63,949 bases of DNA from Eubacterium sp. (lineage in GTDB: Bacteria; Bacillota; Clostridia; Lachnospirales; Lachnospiraceae). Numbering within the stretch: the stretch's first letter is position 1; each line of letters opens with the position of its first letter. Both the position numbers and the translations under genes were made by a program. The stretch spans positions 1 to 63,949 of the forward strand of contig JAGBNF010000036.1 in the NCBI GenBank assembly GCA_017634555.1, written 5' to 3'. Positions 15,588 to 24,782 of the stretch are shown piece by piece. The notes beneath the pieces are model-generated. The model was not told where the DNA came from. It did no database searches and saw only the letters and a list, made by a program, of their open reading frames with translations.

Positions 15588-16748
15588 TTACATGCTCTGA
15601 TAAACGCCTCTCATGATCTCATCAGCTATGTGATAATCATAATCCTTCGCGCGTTCAATATTCTTATCTCCCACCTCTCGGCTCCAGTCTCTGTGGTCCG
15701 CAAGATAGGCGATTCCTTCGGCAAAGCCCGAAACATCATTCGGCGGATAGCTGAAGCCTGTCTCGCCGTTGACGGAATAATCATTTATACCATTTATATT
15801 GGAAGTAAGAAGCGGAAGTCCTGCTGCCATTGCCTCAATACCTGCAAGGCCAAGACCTTCCCTGTTGGATGGAAATGCAACACCATCCGCAGCGGCATAG
15901 AGATCCGGCGCATCCTCTCTGAAACCGAGAAGCGTTACTCTGTCAGCGAGATCATACTTCTCTATAAGCTTCTTCAGATGCTCTTCTTCGTTATCCTTGC
16001 CCTTTCCCTTGCCTGCGATAAAATATTTTATATCACTTCTGTTCAGCTGCTTAACAGCCTTAACTATAACCTCATGATTCTTTCTTCCCGAAAGCTCGCC
16101 TACTGAAAGCAGCATGAAGTCATCATCACTCAGACCGAGAGCCTCTCTCGTCTGCTGTCTGTTCTCTCTATGCTTCAGGAATTCCTCCGTGTCGATTCCG
16201 ATTCCCGGAACATATACGACTCTGCCCGCATGGAACTTCCTGAGCACTCTGTTATAATCCTCATGATTTATAAGTACCATGGTATTGGTATAACGGCTGA
16301 GGAACTTCTCCACCGGATAGTAAAGTATCCAGCTTGATATCGGTGAACCCTTAAAGAAATGCAGCCCGTGTGCAGTATAGATCACAGGGGTATTGGTTCT
16401 ATGTCCCGCAAGCCTTCCTATTACAGAGCCTATCGGTGTATGGCAGTGAATGAACTCATAATCGTTATCTCTGATAAGGTTTATTACCTTCTTCAGAGCA
16501 ACGCCGTTGTTTATGAAATCAAACACCTTTCTTGTGGAAGGCAGCTGAAAACATTTTCCTCCGTTATCCTTGACCCAGTGATAAAACTCCTTTACCGCTT
16601 CATCGGATATAGGGTTGCCCTTTCTGAAGTTGCCGGCAACATGAACCTCATATCCCATTTCTTCAAGGATGAGAATATTCTGTCTGTTAAACTGCGCCGA
16701 CATAGCTGCTGTAGTCGCAAGCATCAGCACCTTTTTCTTCTTCTCCAT
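15588..16748 (-). CDS. Glycosyltransferase family 4 (GT-B)
   Basis: A 386-residue GT-B enzyme. The N-terminal acceptor domain includes QFNRQNILILEEMGYEVHVAG and FIHCHTPIGSVIGRLAGHR; the C-terminal GT4 donor-binding domain has SVGELSGRKNHE, FIAGKGKG and the FPSNREGLGLAGIEAMAAGLP region with the conserved EX7E Glu pair. It resembles EpsD-type transferases that add sugars to lipid-linked intermediates on the cytoplasmic face of the membrane. Its start overlaps the stop of the preceding glycosyltransferase gene (TAATG), so they are translationally coupled. Donor and acceptor are unknown. Confidence 0.9.
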   Translation of the reverse strand: MEKKKKVLMLATTAAMSAQFNRQNILILEEMGYEVHVAGNFRKGNPISDEAVKEFYHWVKDNGGKCFQLPSTRKVFDFINNGVALKKVINLIRDNDYEFIHCHTPIGSVIGRLAGHRTNTPVIYTAHGLHFFKGSPISSWILYYPVEKFLSRYTNTMVLINHEDYNRVLRKFHAGRVVYVPGIGIDTEEFLKHRENRQQTREALGLSDDDFMLLSVGELSGRKNHEVIVKAVKQLNRSDIKYFIAGKGKGKDNEEEHLKKLIEKYDLADRVTLLGFREDAPDLYAAADGVAFPSNREGLGLAGIEAMAAGLPLLTSNINGINDYSVNGETGFSYPPNDVSGFAEGIAYLADHRDWSREVGDKNIERAKDYDYHIADEIMRGVYQSM

Positions 16749-17623
16749 TACCTTCCCCGTACTTTCAGATTACGTCCGTCTTTCTTTCCGTCGTGAACAC
16801 CCTTAAGGACTGCCTTTATCTTGGCTGCCTTATCCTCTTCGAAACATGTGATGAGCAGCAGTGCCTTAGCGACCCCGGCTGCATTTCTCAGTCCGAATCT
16901 TCCATTATATTTATATTCGCAATAAATCCTGTTTCTTGTAATGTAATACTTTCTGTCAGCGTTATGATTCATGACCTCGGTCTTCTTGCCGAGAACCCTT
17001 CTTATCTCGGTCTTACCCAGCTCATGATCCATAACAAGACCGTTCTTCTGGATTATCCTGTAATGCTCCTTTCTGAGCCTTATACAGAAATCGAAGTCCA
17101 CGTAATCCATGAAGAGATACTCATCATATCCGCCTGCCGCAAACCAGGCATCCAGACTTACCAGACTTCCCGATGTGATACAGCTTTCCAGCAGCTGGAA
17201 CTTTCTCTTCAGCTTTTCGCGCTTCTCACCCTTATTCTTTATGAATTCTCCCGTATTGATATCACGGATTCTCGGACAAACTATTCCGATATCCTTGTAT
17301 CCGGTTCCTTCATAAAGCCCATCGATCAGATTATCGGAAATCTTCGAATCATCATCCAGCAAAAGAACCCAGTTGAAGTCATCCTCATCGGCAGCTGTCA
17401 TTATCTGATTGAGTGCTGCAGCAATACCCATGTTGCTGTCATTCTCGATCAGAGCAACCTTTCTCGTTATATCACAGAAATCCTTTATCTCCGAGATATT
17501 CTCCGATGCATTATCTACTATATAGATACGGCCCACCTTTTCGGTCAGCTTATAAACCGTACCTCTTAACTTATCCAGATCGGGATTATATGTAACGATC
17601 CCTGCTGCTATTTCCGATATCAT
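16748..17623 (-). CDS. Glycosyltransferase family 2, rhamnosyltransferase-like
   Basis: A 291-residue GT-A enzyme. It begins MISEIAAGIVTYNPDLDKL, typical of RfbF-like rhamnosyltransferases, with VDNASEN and the metal-binding DDD run in VLLLDDDSKISD near residue 90, then YDEYLFMDYVDFDFCIRLRK. A polymer-specific basic tail follows. Rhamnosyl transfer fits with rfbD in the same operon but is inferred. The gene lies 17 bases after the upstream GT2 gene and overlaps the downstream GT4 start by one base. Confidence 0.88.
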   Translation of the reverse strand: MISEIAAGIVTYNPDLDKLRGTVYKLTEKVGRIYIVDNASENISEIKDFCDITRKVALIENDSNMGIAAALNQIMTAADEDDFNWVLLLDDDSKISDNLIDGLYEGTGYKDIGIVCPRIRDINTGEFIKNKGEKREKLKRKFQLLESCITSGSLVSLDAWFAAGGYDEYLFMDYVDFDFCIRLRKEHYRIIQKNGLVMDHELGKTEIRRVLGKKTEVMNHNADRKYYITRNRIYCEYKYNGRFGLRNAAGVAKALLLITCFEEDKAAKIKAVLKGVHDGKKDGRNLKVRGR

Positions 17624-17640
17624 GAATACAGCATCCTCCG

Positions 17641-18558
17641 CTAGTAATTTCCAAGTATGATCTTTATCTTTGTTTCCAGATCTCCGAGCCGCACCCCCGA
17701 CTTCATACGTTTGTCGGTAAGCAGCTTCCTTCTTCCGCCTTTTTTATATTCCGCAACCCATGTCAGGAATTCTTCCGCCTCGGGAGTAAGCTCTCCTTTC
17801 AGCAGTTCGAGAGCAGCTCCGGCTACCGAGCTCTGCACTCCTTTTCTTCCGAACACAAGCTCGGACTCAACCTTAATCCTCTGAACTATTCCGTTTCCTC
17901 CGCTGGTCGCACTTGAACGCATTCTTCTATGATAAATGTATGCGTTACCGTCGACAAGCAGCTTTCCGCAGGCAAGTGCAACCGTTCCGACTATAAAGTC
18001 ATGATCCGGTACCGCTCCCTCACGGAACCTTATATGATTAAACAGTGCCGAAAGCTTCCTGCACTTAGGTGTAAAAACATAGGTGCAGCCCGCTATCCTC
18101 GCACGTGAGTAAAAGCTTTCTATATTTACGGGCATATCCGATACATCATGAAAGCCCGTCTGATTAAGCTCTTCATCGGTAACTATATCGCTGGAAGCAT
18201 AAAGCACCGCTCCGTCAGTCTCTCCCGATGCTGTAATCATCTCCACAGCCTTCTCAAGCTTTTCCGGCATCCAGACATCGTCCTGATCCGAGAAGGCGTA
18301 AAAATCCGCAGGCTCCGCATAGTCCAGCAGCTTTGTAAAGCTCCTCTTATAGCCTACATTCTTTCCTCTGCAGAGTCTGATCCTGACGGGATACTCCCTC
18401 ATCAATTCTTTAATTGTCCTTATCGTTCCGTCTGTGGAACCGTCATCCCTTACAGTAAGTATCGTCAGCACATTTTCCTGAGCCATGATGGACTCAACCT
18501 GTTCTCTCAGATATTTCTCACCGTTATAGGTTGACATAAGTACATTTATCTTATACAT
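17641..18558 (-). CDS. Glycosyltransferase family 2
   Basis: A 305-residue GT-A enzyme: INVLMSTYNGEKYLREQ at the start, VRDDGSTDGT at about 36-45, the DxD-like FSDQDDVWMPEKLEKA near 92-108, and VPDHDFIVGTVAL in the acceptor part. This type decorates O-antigen or cell wall glycans. It is the first glycosyltransferase of the operon, 16 bases after the lipid kinase gene; the ATG at 18558 follows GAGGA. Confidence 0.9.
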   Translation of the reverse strand: MYKINVLMSTYNGEKYLREQVESIMAQENVLTILTVRDDGSTDGTIRTIKELMREYPVRIRLCRGKNVGYKRSFTKLLDYAEPADFYAFSDQDDVWMPEKLEKAVEMITASGETDGAVLYASSDIVTDEELNQTGFHDVSDMPVNIESFYSRARIAGCTYVFTPKCRKLSALFNHIRFREGAVPDHDFIVGTVALACGKLLVDGNAYIYHRRMRSSATSGGNGIVQRIKVESELVFGRKGVQSSVAGAALELLKGELTPEAEEFLTWVAEYKKGGRRKLLTDKRMKSGVRLGDLETKIKIILGNY

Positions 18559-18574
18559 AATCCGTCCTCGGGGA

Positions 18575-19495
18575 TTAATTCTTCAGATCCTTCTTATCCT
18601 TAAGCATAATGGATATAGCTTTTCTGATGTTATATACTCTGGTATTCTTATAGCTTCCGCCATATTCACCGTCCAGAGTCCATGGAACCTCTTCCCTGCA
18701 CTTGATAGCGACCTTTGAAGTTTTCCTGAATACTATCAGCTCATCATCCAGCTTTTCTGTCAGAAGACAGTTTACTATCCTCTGAAGCTGCAGCGGATTC
18801 TGCGGAGTTCTGATCAGCACGGTCTCGAAAAGGCCGTCCGAAAACTTCATATGTCTTGAAACAAAATTCTTAAAGCCGCCGACCGAAAGTGAATTTGTTA
18901 TCTGTCCGTAGATAAAATCACCTTCCACTATCTCGCCGTCAAACCACGCCTTCATATGATACGGACGAAGCTTGGCAAGGGCGCCCAGACATTCAATGAT
19001 ATATGCAGCATGTCCAAGTGTATTCTTCAGATTCTGCGGTGTGGTATAGGTAACATCCGTAAATGCACCGAAGGCCGCTACATATATGAAGAATTCCTTC
19101 TCCAGCCTTCCTACATCAACGTGACAGATTGTTCCGTTAACTATATTCTCCGCCGCTTCCACCGGATTAAGGCTTATCTTGAGACTTCTTGCATAATCGT
19201 TGGTCGAACCACATGGGATATAGCCCATATGTATACGTCTCTTCAGCTCTCGTTCAAGACGCATTATGCCGTTGACGGTATTATCCAGTGTACCGTCACC
19301 GCCTGCACAGACTAAAAGATCATAATCTGCCGCATTCTCATAGATAAAGTCCGCATTTTCTTCCTTCTTCTCTTTGGTCAGATAAACCGTAACCTCATAA
19401 CCGCCATTCTGGAAAACCTCAAGTATATTTATGAGATCCGCCTTGATCACGCTTTTTCCGGCCTTAGGATTAACCACAAAAAGAAGCTTTTTCAT
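18575..19495 (-). CDS. Diacylglycerol kinase catalytic-domain (YegS/DgkB-like) lipid kinase
   Basis: A 306-residue cytosolic lipid kinase family protein: KLLFVVNPKAGKSVIKADLI at the N-terminus, CAGGDGTLDNTVNG (nucleotide-binding GGDGT) at about 60-73, and GYIPCGSTNDYARSL. Family members phosphorylate diacylglycerol or undecaprenol-like lipids; the substrate cannot be decided here. Its ATG directly follows the queC stop codon (TAAATG), so it is coupled to the queuosine genes, although its function matches the polysaccharide genes downstream. Confidence 0.88.
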   Translation of the reverse strand: MKKLLFVVNPKAGKSVIKADLINILEVFQNGGYEVTVYLTKEKKEENADFIYENAADYDLLVCAGGDGTLDNTVNGIMRLERELKRRIHMGYIPCGSTNDYARSLKISLNPVEAAENIVNGTICHVDVGRLEKEFFIYVAAFGAFTDVTYTTPQNLKNTLGHAAYIIECLGALAKLRPYHMKAWFDGEIVEGDFIYGQITNSLSVGGFKNFVSRHMKFSDGLFETVLIRTPQNPLQLQRIVNCLLTEKLDDELIVFRKTSKVAIKCREEVPWTLDGEYGGSYKNTRVYNIRKAISIMLKDKKDLKN

Positions 19496-20158
19496 TTACT
19501 TTCCCCTTCTCTTAAGATATCTCTCCAGACCTCTTTTTCTCAACTTACATGCAGGACAGTCCATACAACCGTCTCCGCGGATACCATTATAACATGTAAG
19601 CGTCATATCTCGCACGATATCAAATCCCCCCAAGCTATCGGCAAGTTCCCATGTTTCTTCCTTATCGATCCACATAAGTGGTGTTATTATATCAAACTCA
19701 TAATCCATTGCCAAATTAAGAGTTGTATTAAGTGACTTAATGAAAATGTCACGGCAGTCCGGATAACCGGAAAAATCACTCTGGGATACACCCGTGATTA
19801 TATCTGTGGCACCCTGACCCTTGGCAAATATAGCAGCATAGGTAAGGAAAAGAAGATTTCTTCCCTCAACGAAGGTATTAGGTGTTCCCTCTTCCGGAGC
19901 ATCCTTATCCACCTCCATATCATCTCTTGTAAGAGAATTAGGTGCAAGTGCATTAAGCTCCTTAAGACTGAGAACTGTTCTCTTCACTCCAAGCTTCTCG
20001 CATATTTCCCTGCCGCACTCAAGCTCGGCCTTATGTCTCTGTCCGTAATCGAAAGAGATTGCGAGAACCTCCTTATATTTCTTGAGCGCCCAGAGAAGAC
20101 ATGTTGTGCTGTCCTGTCCGCCACTGAAAACTACTACTGCTTTTTCTTTATTTTTCAT
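19496..20158 (-). CDS. queC: 7-cyano-7-deazaguanine (preQ0) synthase
   Basis: Converts 7-carboxy-7-deazaguanine to preQ0 with ATP and ammonia. It has the PP-loop SGGQDS (residues 12-17), [13 protein letters not shown], and the C-terminal zinc site in [22 protein letters not shown]. The frame is open to 20224, but the extra residues would be translated from the palindrome at 20175-20216; GAGGAACG before the ATG at 20158 fixes the start, giving 220 residues. It is the fourth gene of the queD-queE-folE-queC series. Confidence 0.95.
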   Translation of the reverse strand: MKNKEKAVVVFSGGQDSTTCLLWALKKYKEVLAISFDYGQRHKAELECGREICEKLGVKRTVLSLKELNALAPNSLTRDDMEVDKDAPEEGTPNTFVEGRNLLFLTYAAIFAKGQGATDIITGVSQSDFSGYPDCRDIFIKSLNTTLNLAMDYEFDIITPLMWIDKEETWELADSLGGFDIVRDMTLTCYNGIRGDGCMDCPACKLRKRGLERYLKRRGK

Positions 20159-20174
20159 ATTACGTTCCTCATCC

Positions 20175-20216
20175 GGTGCCAGGCACTGTGAACAAAAGTT
20201 CACAGTGCCTGGCACC
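20175..20216. repeat. Perfect palindrome, GTGCCTGGCACC type, copy 2
   Basis: GGTGCCAGGCACTGTGAAC and its exact complement form a 19-bp stem around AAAA, between folE and queC. Copy 1 (4671-4693) shares an 18-base module with 16 matches. It probably represents a dispersed extragenic palindrome; it could also act as a transcript-processing or partial termination hairpin inside the que operon. Confidence 0.7.
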
Positions 20217-20225
20217 TTATTCATA

Positions 20226-20822
20226 TTAAATATCGTCTCTTGAAACTCGAAGGTCGATCAGACGAAGTACTCTGTCCTGAAGATCCTTATCCTCTGCAAA
20301 CTTGCCTCTGAAGGTATTTGTAAGTGTTACTGCAGGAACATTCTTGATACCACGTGCAGTCATGCAGCTGTGCTTTCCGCTGATGATAACAGCAACATCA
20401 GGTGAAAGTGTTGCCTTCTCCATGATCTCTGCGATATCTGTTCCTATCTTCTCCTGAAGCTGTAATCTCTTACCTACCATATCTGCGATCCTTGCGATCT
20501 TGCTGAGTCCGATGACTCTCTCGCGAGGAATATATGCAACGCTGACTCTCATATCATACATGAGCGCCATATGATGCTCACAGTAACTGAATATCTCGAT
20601 GTCCTTTACAAGAACAAGATCGTTATTTGTAGGAGCCTCAAAGGTCTTGTTGAACATATTTGCTATCTCATCGTTAGTATAGCTTATGCCCTCAAATATT
20701 TCACTGTACATTCTTGCTATTCTGTCCGGTGTCTCACGAAGCCCTTCTCTGTCCGGGTCCTCACCGATTGCCTCAAGAATACCTCTTATATGCTCCTTAA
20801 CCTTTTCCTGATCTACTGCCAT
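20226..20822 (-). CDS. folE: GTP cyclohydrolase I
   Basis: Turns GTP into 7,8-dihydroneopterin triphosphate, the common precursor of folate and of deazapurines. The 198 residues contain the zinc and catalytic motifs: [15 protein letters not shown] (Cys, His, His), [10 protein letters not shown] and [14 protein letters not shown]. It stands between queE and queC, so here it most likely feeds queuosine/preQ0 synthesis. The ATG at 20822 follows a GGAGG-like site. The normal length and all motifs suggest an active enzyme. Confidence 0.97.
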   Translation of the reverse strand: MAVDQEKVKEHIRGILEAIGEDPDREGLRETPDRIARMYSEIFEGISYTNDEIANMFNKTFEAPTNNDLVLVKDIEIFSYCEHHMALMYDMRVSVAYIPRERVIGLSKIARIADMVGKRLQLQEKIGTDIAEIMEKATLSPDVAVIISGKHSCMTARGIKNVPAVTLTNTFRGKFAEDKDLQDRVLRLIDLRVSRDDI

Positions 20823-20894
20823 TCTATTTTAACCTCCGATTATTTTCTATCATAATACTATCCGGTTTTCATCATATATAATGCTTATAAATTC

Positions 20895-21563
20895 TTAAAC
20901 CCCTCTCTCATCAGGGTCCCATATGAATTTATGCATCTGAAGCTGAAGCCTTACATCATTTATCTTATGCTTCAACATATATTCCACTATCTGCTGCGGG
21001 TCTATCCTTCCGAATACGGCACCCACATAAACCGCCGCCTTCTGTGTAAGCTCATATCTTTTCACGATCTCACACATTTTATCCAGATCAGCCTCATCCG
21101 ATACCACAAACTTTACCGTATCTCCCGGACCTACCGCTTCAAAGTTCGACATTATCATGCCGCTCTCCATACCGCTGCCCGGACATTTATAATCCACCGT
21201 AAAGCTGAGCCTGTCATTTTCTATCATAAACGGCCTTATATCCACCGCACCGTTGGTCTCTATCTCTACACGCAGGCTCTCATCCGCCAGCAGCATTTCA
21301 ATAAGCTCCTTGATTCCCGGCTGAAGAAGCGGTTCGCCTCCGGTCAGGGTCACATTTTTAATGCCCGATTCTCTGATATATTCATATATCTCTTCAGCGG
21401 ACATCGCCGTAAACGGTGCATCCTTTTCCAGTGCCCAGAGCGTATCGCAATAATTACATCTCAGATTACAGCCCGTAAATCTCACAAAAACTGCAGTTTC
21501 TCCGGCACGGCGCGACTCTCCGTTTATACTTGTGAATATTTCCGCAACCTTATATACGTTCAT
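20895..21563 (-). CDS. queE: 7-carboxy-7-deazaguanine synthase (radical SAM)
   Basis: Rearranges 6-carboxytetrahydropterin to 7-carboxy-7-deazaguanine. The 222 residues carry the radical SAM cluster CNLRCNYCD (CxxxCxxC at about residues 31-38), FTSINGESRRAGETAVFVRF before it, and TLTGGEPLLQPG binding SAM. It is downstream of queD (28-base gap) and upstream of folE. The length is within the family range. Confidence 0.94.
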   Translation of the reverse strand: MNVYKVAEIFTSINGESRRAGETAVFVRFTGCNLRCNYCDTLWALEKDAPFTAMSAEEIYEYIRESGIKNVTLTGGEPLLQPGIKELIEMLLADESLRVEIETNGAVDIRPFMIENDRLSFTVDYKCPGSGMESGMIMSNFEAVGPGDTVKFVVSDEADLDKMCEIVKRYELTQKAAVYVGAVFGRIDPQQIVEYMLKHKINDVRLQLQMHKFIWDPDERGV

Positions 21564-21591
21564 AATCTCACAATATCCTCTTTACTGATCA

Positions 21592-22011
21592 CTATTCAGT
21601 ATAGCTTGCCATGTTTTCAGGCGTCTCAAAAATGCCGGCCTTCAGAACTCTGTAGCCCTTCTGCTTCATAAAATCAAAGAAATGCTTTGCCAGGTTCTCA
21701 GCTGTAGGCCTTCCCTTAAACGCAACACTTCTGAAGCCCTGCTTCTCAAATGCCTCAAGCGTCTCCGGCAGCAGGCTTCCTTCCTCATAAATGAGTGTAT
21801 GATCGAGTCTGTCTGTCTCTTCTCTCAGATCATCCTTCAGCTTGCTGAAATCAACAACCATGCCTCTGAACGGTCCGTCCTGCTGAAGCTCCTCACTTCC
21901 CACATCCACTGTGACAGTCCATCTGTGTCCGTGAATGTTCGCACATTTTCCATCATAATCCTTCAGGAAATGTGCGCTGTCGAATTTAGCTTTAGTGCTC
22001 AATATATACAT
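21592..22011 (-). CDS. queD: 6-carboxy-5,6,7,8-tetrahydropterin synthase
   Basis: Makes 6-carboxytetrahydropterin from dihydroneopterin triphosphate. The 139 residues show the zinc histidines and catalytic Cys in FDSAHFLKDYDGKCANIHGH, the VDFSKLKDDLREETDRLDHT segment and PTAENLAKHFFDFM. It is the first gene of the preQ0 operon. The leader between thrC and queD was searched by eye for a preQ1 riboswitch without a convincing match; only the hairpin at 22039-22062 is clear. Confidence 0.95.
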   Translation of the reverse strand: MYILSTKAKFDSAHFLKDYDGKCANIHGHRWTVTVDVGSEELQQDGPFRGMVVDFSKLKDDLREETDRLDHTLIYEEGSLLPETLEAFEKQGFRSVAFKGRPTAENLAKHFFDFMKQKGYRVLKAGIFETPENMASYTE

Positions 22012-22032
22012 AAATCTTGTTCTCCTTAAAAT

Positions 22033-22062
22033 GCTTAAAGGCCCGGCACAATGGCCGGGCCT
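22033..22062 (-). terminator. Terminator-like hairpin between thrC and queD
   Basis: AGGCCCGGC and GCCGGGCCT form a 9-bp G+C-rich stem with a 6-base loop, followed on the minus strand by TTTAAGCATTTT. It lies only about 25 bases before the queD ATG, so it may end thrC transcription or control entry into the que operon. Confidence 0.6.
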
Positions 22063-22153
22063 GATAACATCAAAATCAAAAGGGAAATATCCCTGTGTTT
22101 CAGTCCCGGTTTTAGCAAAGCTGGAGGGTACAAATGAACAGCTGCTTATTCTG

Positions 22154-23641
22154 TTAGATACCGAGGAAGTTCTTAACTACCTTTACCATATCTTCCTTAT
22201 CGCAAACGGTGTTATGGATAACCTCTGCGGTTCTGATCTCCTCGATAGCCTTTGGAACAGGTGTAGCGGAAATCTTCTCAAGCTCGTCAACAAGCTCGAA
22301 ATCACCCTTTGCATCGTATGCAGGATCGATAGCAGTCATTACGCTTCTTGTAAACTTGTATGGGCTTGCTGTAGAAGCGATGATTGTAGGAGTTGTATCT
22401 CCTGTTTCAGCTCTGTACTTATCGAATACATTTACTGCAACTGCTGTATGTGTATCAAGTACATAACCATCCTCGTCATATACCTTGCGGATTGTCTCTG
22501 CAACCTCTTCGCTTGTAGCAAAGTTACCATAGAAATGGAAGAGGTTCTTCTTCATCTCATCTGTGATAGTATACTTACCTGTCTCAGAAAGCTGCTTCAT
22601 GAACTCTGCATTATCCTCAGCGCTGTTCCCTGCGAGTCTGTAGATAAGTCTCTCAAGGTTGCTTGAGATGAGGATATCCATAGAAGGTGAAGATGTGAGG
22701 ATGAACTCTCTGTTTCTGTCATAGGTTCCTGTTGTAAAGAAATCATAGAGAACCTTGTTATCGTTAGATGCACAGATGAAACGATCTACAGGAATACCCA
22801 TAAGTGATGCATAGTATGCAGCCAGGATATTTCCGAAGTTACCTGTAGGAACTACTACATTTATCTTATCGCCTTCATTGATAGTACCTGCAGCGATAAG
22901 TCTTGTATATGAATATACATAGTATACGATCTGTGGAACAAGACGTCCGATGTTGATCGAGTTAGCAGATGAGAACTGGAAGCCCTTCTCGTCAAGCTCC
23001 TTAGCCAGCTCTGTATTGTTGAAGATCTGCTTTACTCCTGTCTGAGCATCATCGAAGTTACCTGTGATTCCGGCAACGAAGGTATTCTTACCCTTCTCTG
23101 TAACCATCTGCTTCTCCTGGATCGGACTGACTCCGTTCTTTGGATAGAAAACAGCGATTTTTGTTCCCGGTACATCAGCGAAGCCTGCGAGTGCAGCCTT
23201 TCCTGTATCTCCTGATGTAGCTGTAAGAATTACGATCTCGTTCTTAATGTTGTTCTTCCTTGCTGCTGTTGTCATAAGGTAAGGAAGGATTGAAAGAGCC
23301 ATATCCTTGAAGGCAATAGTCTTGCCATGGAAAAGCTCTGCTATATATGCATTGTGGTGATACTTCACCGGAACGATAAGCTCGTTATCGAACTTTGAGT
23401 CATATGCGTTGTTGATGCAGTATCTGAGCTCTTCATCAGTGAAGTCTGTAAGCATAAGCTTCATTACTTCAAATGCCACCTCACGGTAGGTCATCTTTGA
23501 AAGCTCCTTTAAGCTGACATCCAAAGCAGGAATCTCGTCCGGAACAAATAATCCTCCGTCGCTTGCAAGTCCCTTAAGGATAGCCTCAGATGCTGTTGCT
23601 GTTTCATCTGCATTTCTTGTACTTCTGTATAGAAATCCCAT
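22154..23641 (-). CDS. thrC: Threonine synthase
   Basis: PLP enzyme converting O-phosphohomoserine to threonine. From the ATG at 23641 the protein is 495 residues, normal for the long ThrC branch. It begins MGFLYRSTRNADETATASEA, followed by GKTIAFKDMALS with the PLP-binding Lys, TATSGDTGKAALAGF and NIVVPTGNFGNILAAYYA-like glycine loops. The frame is open 51 codons further upstream, but that part has no family similarity; the start at 23641 (or 23650) is preceded by AAAGGAG. Confidence 0.94.
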   Translation of the reverse strand: MGFLYRSTRNADETATASEAILKGLASDGGLFVPDEIPALDVSLKELSKMTYREVAFEVMKLMLTDFTDEELRYCINNAYDSKFDNELIVPVKYHHNAYIAELFHGKTIAFKDMALSILPYLMTTAARKNNIKNEIVILTATSGDTGKAALAGFADVPGTKIAVFYPKNGVSPIQEKQMVTEKGKNTFVAGITGNFDDAQTGVKQIFNNTELAKELDEKGFQFSSANSINIGRLVPQIVYYVYSYTRLIAAGTINEGDKINVVVPTGNFGNILAAYYASLMGIPVDRFICASNDNKVLYDFFTTGTYDRNREFILTSSPSMDILISSNLERLIYRLAGNSAEDNAEFMKQLSETGKYTITDEMKKNLFHFYGNFATSEEVAETIRKVYDEDGYVLDTHTAVAVNVFDKYRAETGDTTPTIIASTASPYKFTRSVMTAIDPAYDAKGDFELVDELEKISATPVPKAIEEIRTAEVIHNTVCDKEDMVKVVKNFLGI

Positions 23642-23761
23642 ATTCCTCATGCTCCTTTTTAATTTCAATCTATGATCATCTGTCCTATGCCCTCCCGAAA
23701 TGGGTAATAAAAGCATAAACAGTAAGCTTCCGTGACATGATAACACAAGACCGGATAAATG

Positions 23762-23796
23762 AAAAGTAAAAAGTGGAGCCGTTTTAGGCCCCACTT
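23762..23796 (-). terminator. Rho-independent terminator after the 3D-domain gene
   Basis: On the minus strand AAGTGGGGCC and GGCTCCACTT pair over 10 bp (one G.U) with a 6-base loop, followed by TTTACTTTTC. It sits 27 bases after the stop at 23823. Confidence 0.75.
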
Positions 23797-23822
23797 ATGG
23801 TAATCTTGTTCATACTGAACTA

Positions 23823-24614
23823 TCAGTCAATTATATAAACATCTGCTGTCTGACGTCCAAACTGAAGTGCTTCCTCATGTGTTGGGAAGAATACATCGAT
23901 TCTGTTACCCTGGATAGCACCGCCTCGGTCCTCAACTGTATAGATGACGCCGTTGATAAGCATCTTTGTTCCGAAAGCGTATCTTCCGTCTGTAGCAATG
24001 GTATGATTTGCAGTTGCAAGTGTACCGCATGCCGTGATTCCGTTTGTCTTTCCACAGCAGATAGCACATGGACAATATGCTGTAAGAACAAACTGTCCTT
24101 CATATCTTCCCATCTCAGGTGTACCCTCGATAGGAACAGCAATTGCTGCATTTCCCTGCGGGAGAACAACTGTCTGACCCTGCTGCTGATTAAGATCTAC
24201 AGTAGCTTTTGTGCTTGTATCAACTTCCTTAATCTTGTTAAGCTGATACTGCTCCTGACGCTCTTCCGCAAGCTCTTTTCTGTTGCTCTGATCTGTATTT
24301 GCTATAGCTCTGAGTGCCGCCTTGTTCTTGTTGTTCTGAATCTCAGGATCTACAGCGGTAGTAAAGTTCTCGTCCGCACGTGAATTATCAAACTCAACCT
24401 TGGCCTTCTGGTCTGACTCGAATCTCAGATTCTCCATGTCTTCATAGCTGACCTTCTCATATCTCGGCTGAGTCTCAGGTTCATCATAGAGTGCGTTAAC
24501 GGCAACCATTCGTCCATATTCATTTGTATTCATTCTTTCACCGGTAACCGATGCAATGCATGCAATTCCAAGTGCAACGACTACGGCAACAGATGCGATT
24601 TTAGTACGTTTCAT
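23823..24614 (-). CDS. Secreted 3D-domain protein, probable peptidoglycan lytic enzyme
   Basis: A 263-residue exported protein: N-terminal signal/anchor (residues 1-25), a charged coiled linker of about 140 residues, and a C-terminal 3D domain (about 170-263). FVLTAYCPCAICCGK, GTLATANHTIATD, VEDRGGAIQGNRIDVFF and THEEALQFGRQTADVYI contain the three Asp residues that name the family. The fold is a double-psi beta barrel related to MltA and Rpf/YabE/YocH cell wall enzymes, so a lytic transglycosylase-like role is likely. The domain has an unusual extra Cys cluster (CPCAICC) shared by Clostridial relatives. It has its own strong promoter and terminator. Confidence 0.88.
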   Translation of the reverse strand: MKRTKIASVAVVVALGIACIASVTGERMNTNEYGRMVAVNALYDEPETQPRYEKVSYEDMENLRFESDQKAKVEFDNSRADENFTTAVDPEIQNNKNKAALRAIANTDQSNRKELAEERQEQYQLNKIKEVDTSTKATVDLNQQQGQTVVLPQGNAAIAVPIEGTPEMGRYEGQFVLTAYCPCAICCGKTNGITACGTLATANHTIATDGRYAFGTKMLINGVIYTVEDRGGAIQGNRIDVFFPTHEEALQFGRQTADVYIID

Positions 24615-24670
24615 AGCCCCTTATCCGTTTCGAAATTGTTACAAATGTTAAATTTTTATTACGCTGTTGC

Positions 24671-24699
24671 ATTATACCCCCGTCTAGATTATAAGTCAA
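24671..24699 (-). promoter_or_regulatory. Sigma-A promoter of the 3D-domain gene
   Basis: TTGACT (24694-24699), 17 bases, TATAAT (24671-24676) on the minus strand, about 60 bases upstream of the ATG at 24614. A near-consensus match. Confidence 0.8.
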
Positions 24700-24782
24700 G
24701 CGACGATATTATCCTACCCCTATGAGCCCTTTATTTAAAGACATTTCACAACTGTGAATTTTTTGTGTTCATCAAACGCCCG

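Noticed and set aside
20159-20224. N-terminal extension of queC
   Set aside because: The added residues would be encoded by the 19-bp palindrome; a good GAGGAACG site supports the ATG at 20158 instead.
22012-22153. preQ1 riboswitch upstream of queD
   Set aside because: The gap contains a strong hairpin and a C-rich stretch, but I could not fit a preQ1-I, II or III consensus. A covariance-model search of this gap would decide.
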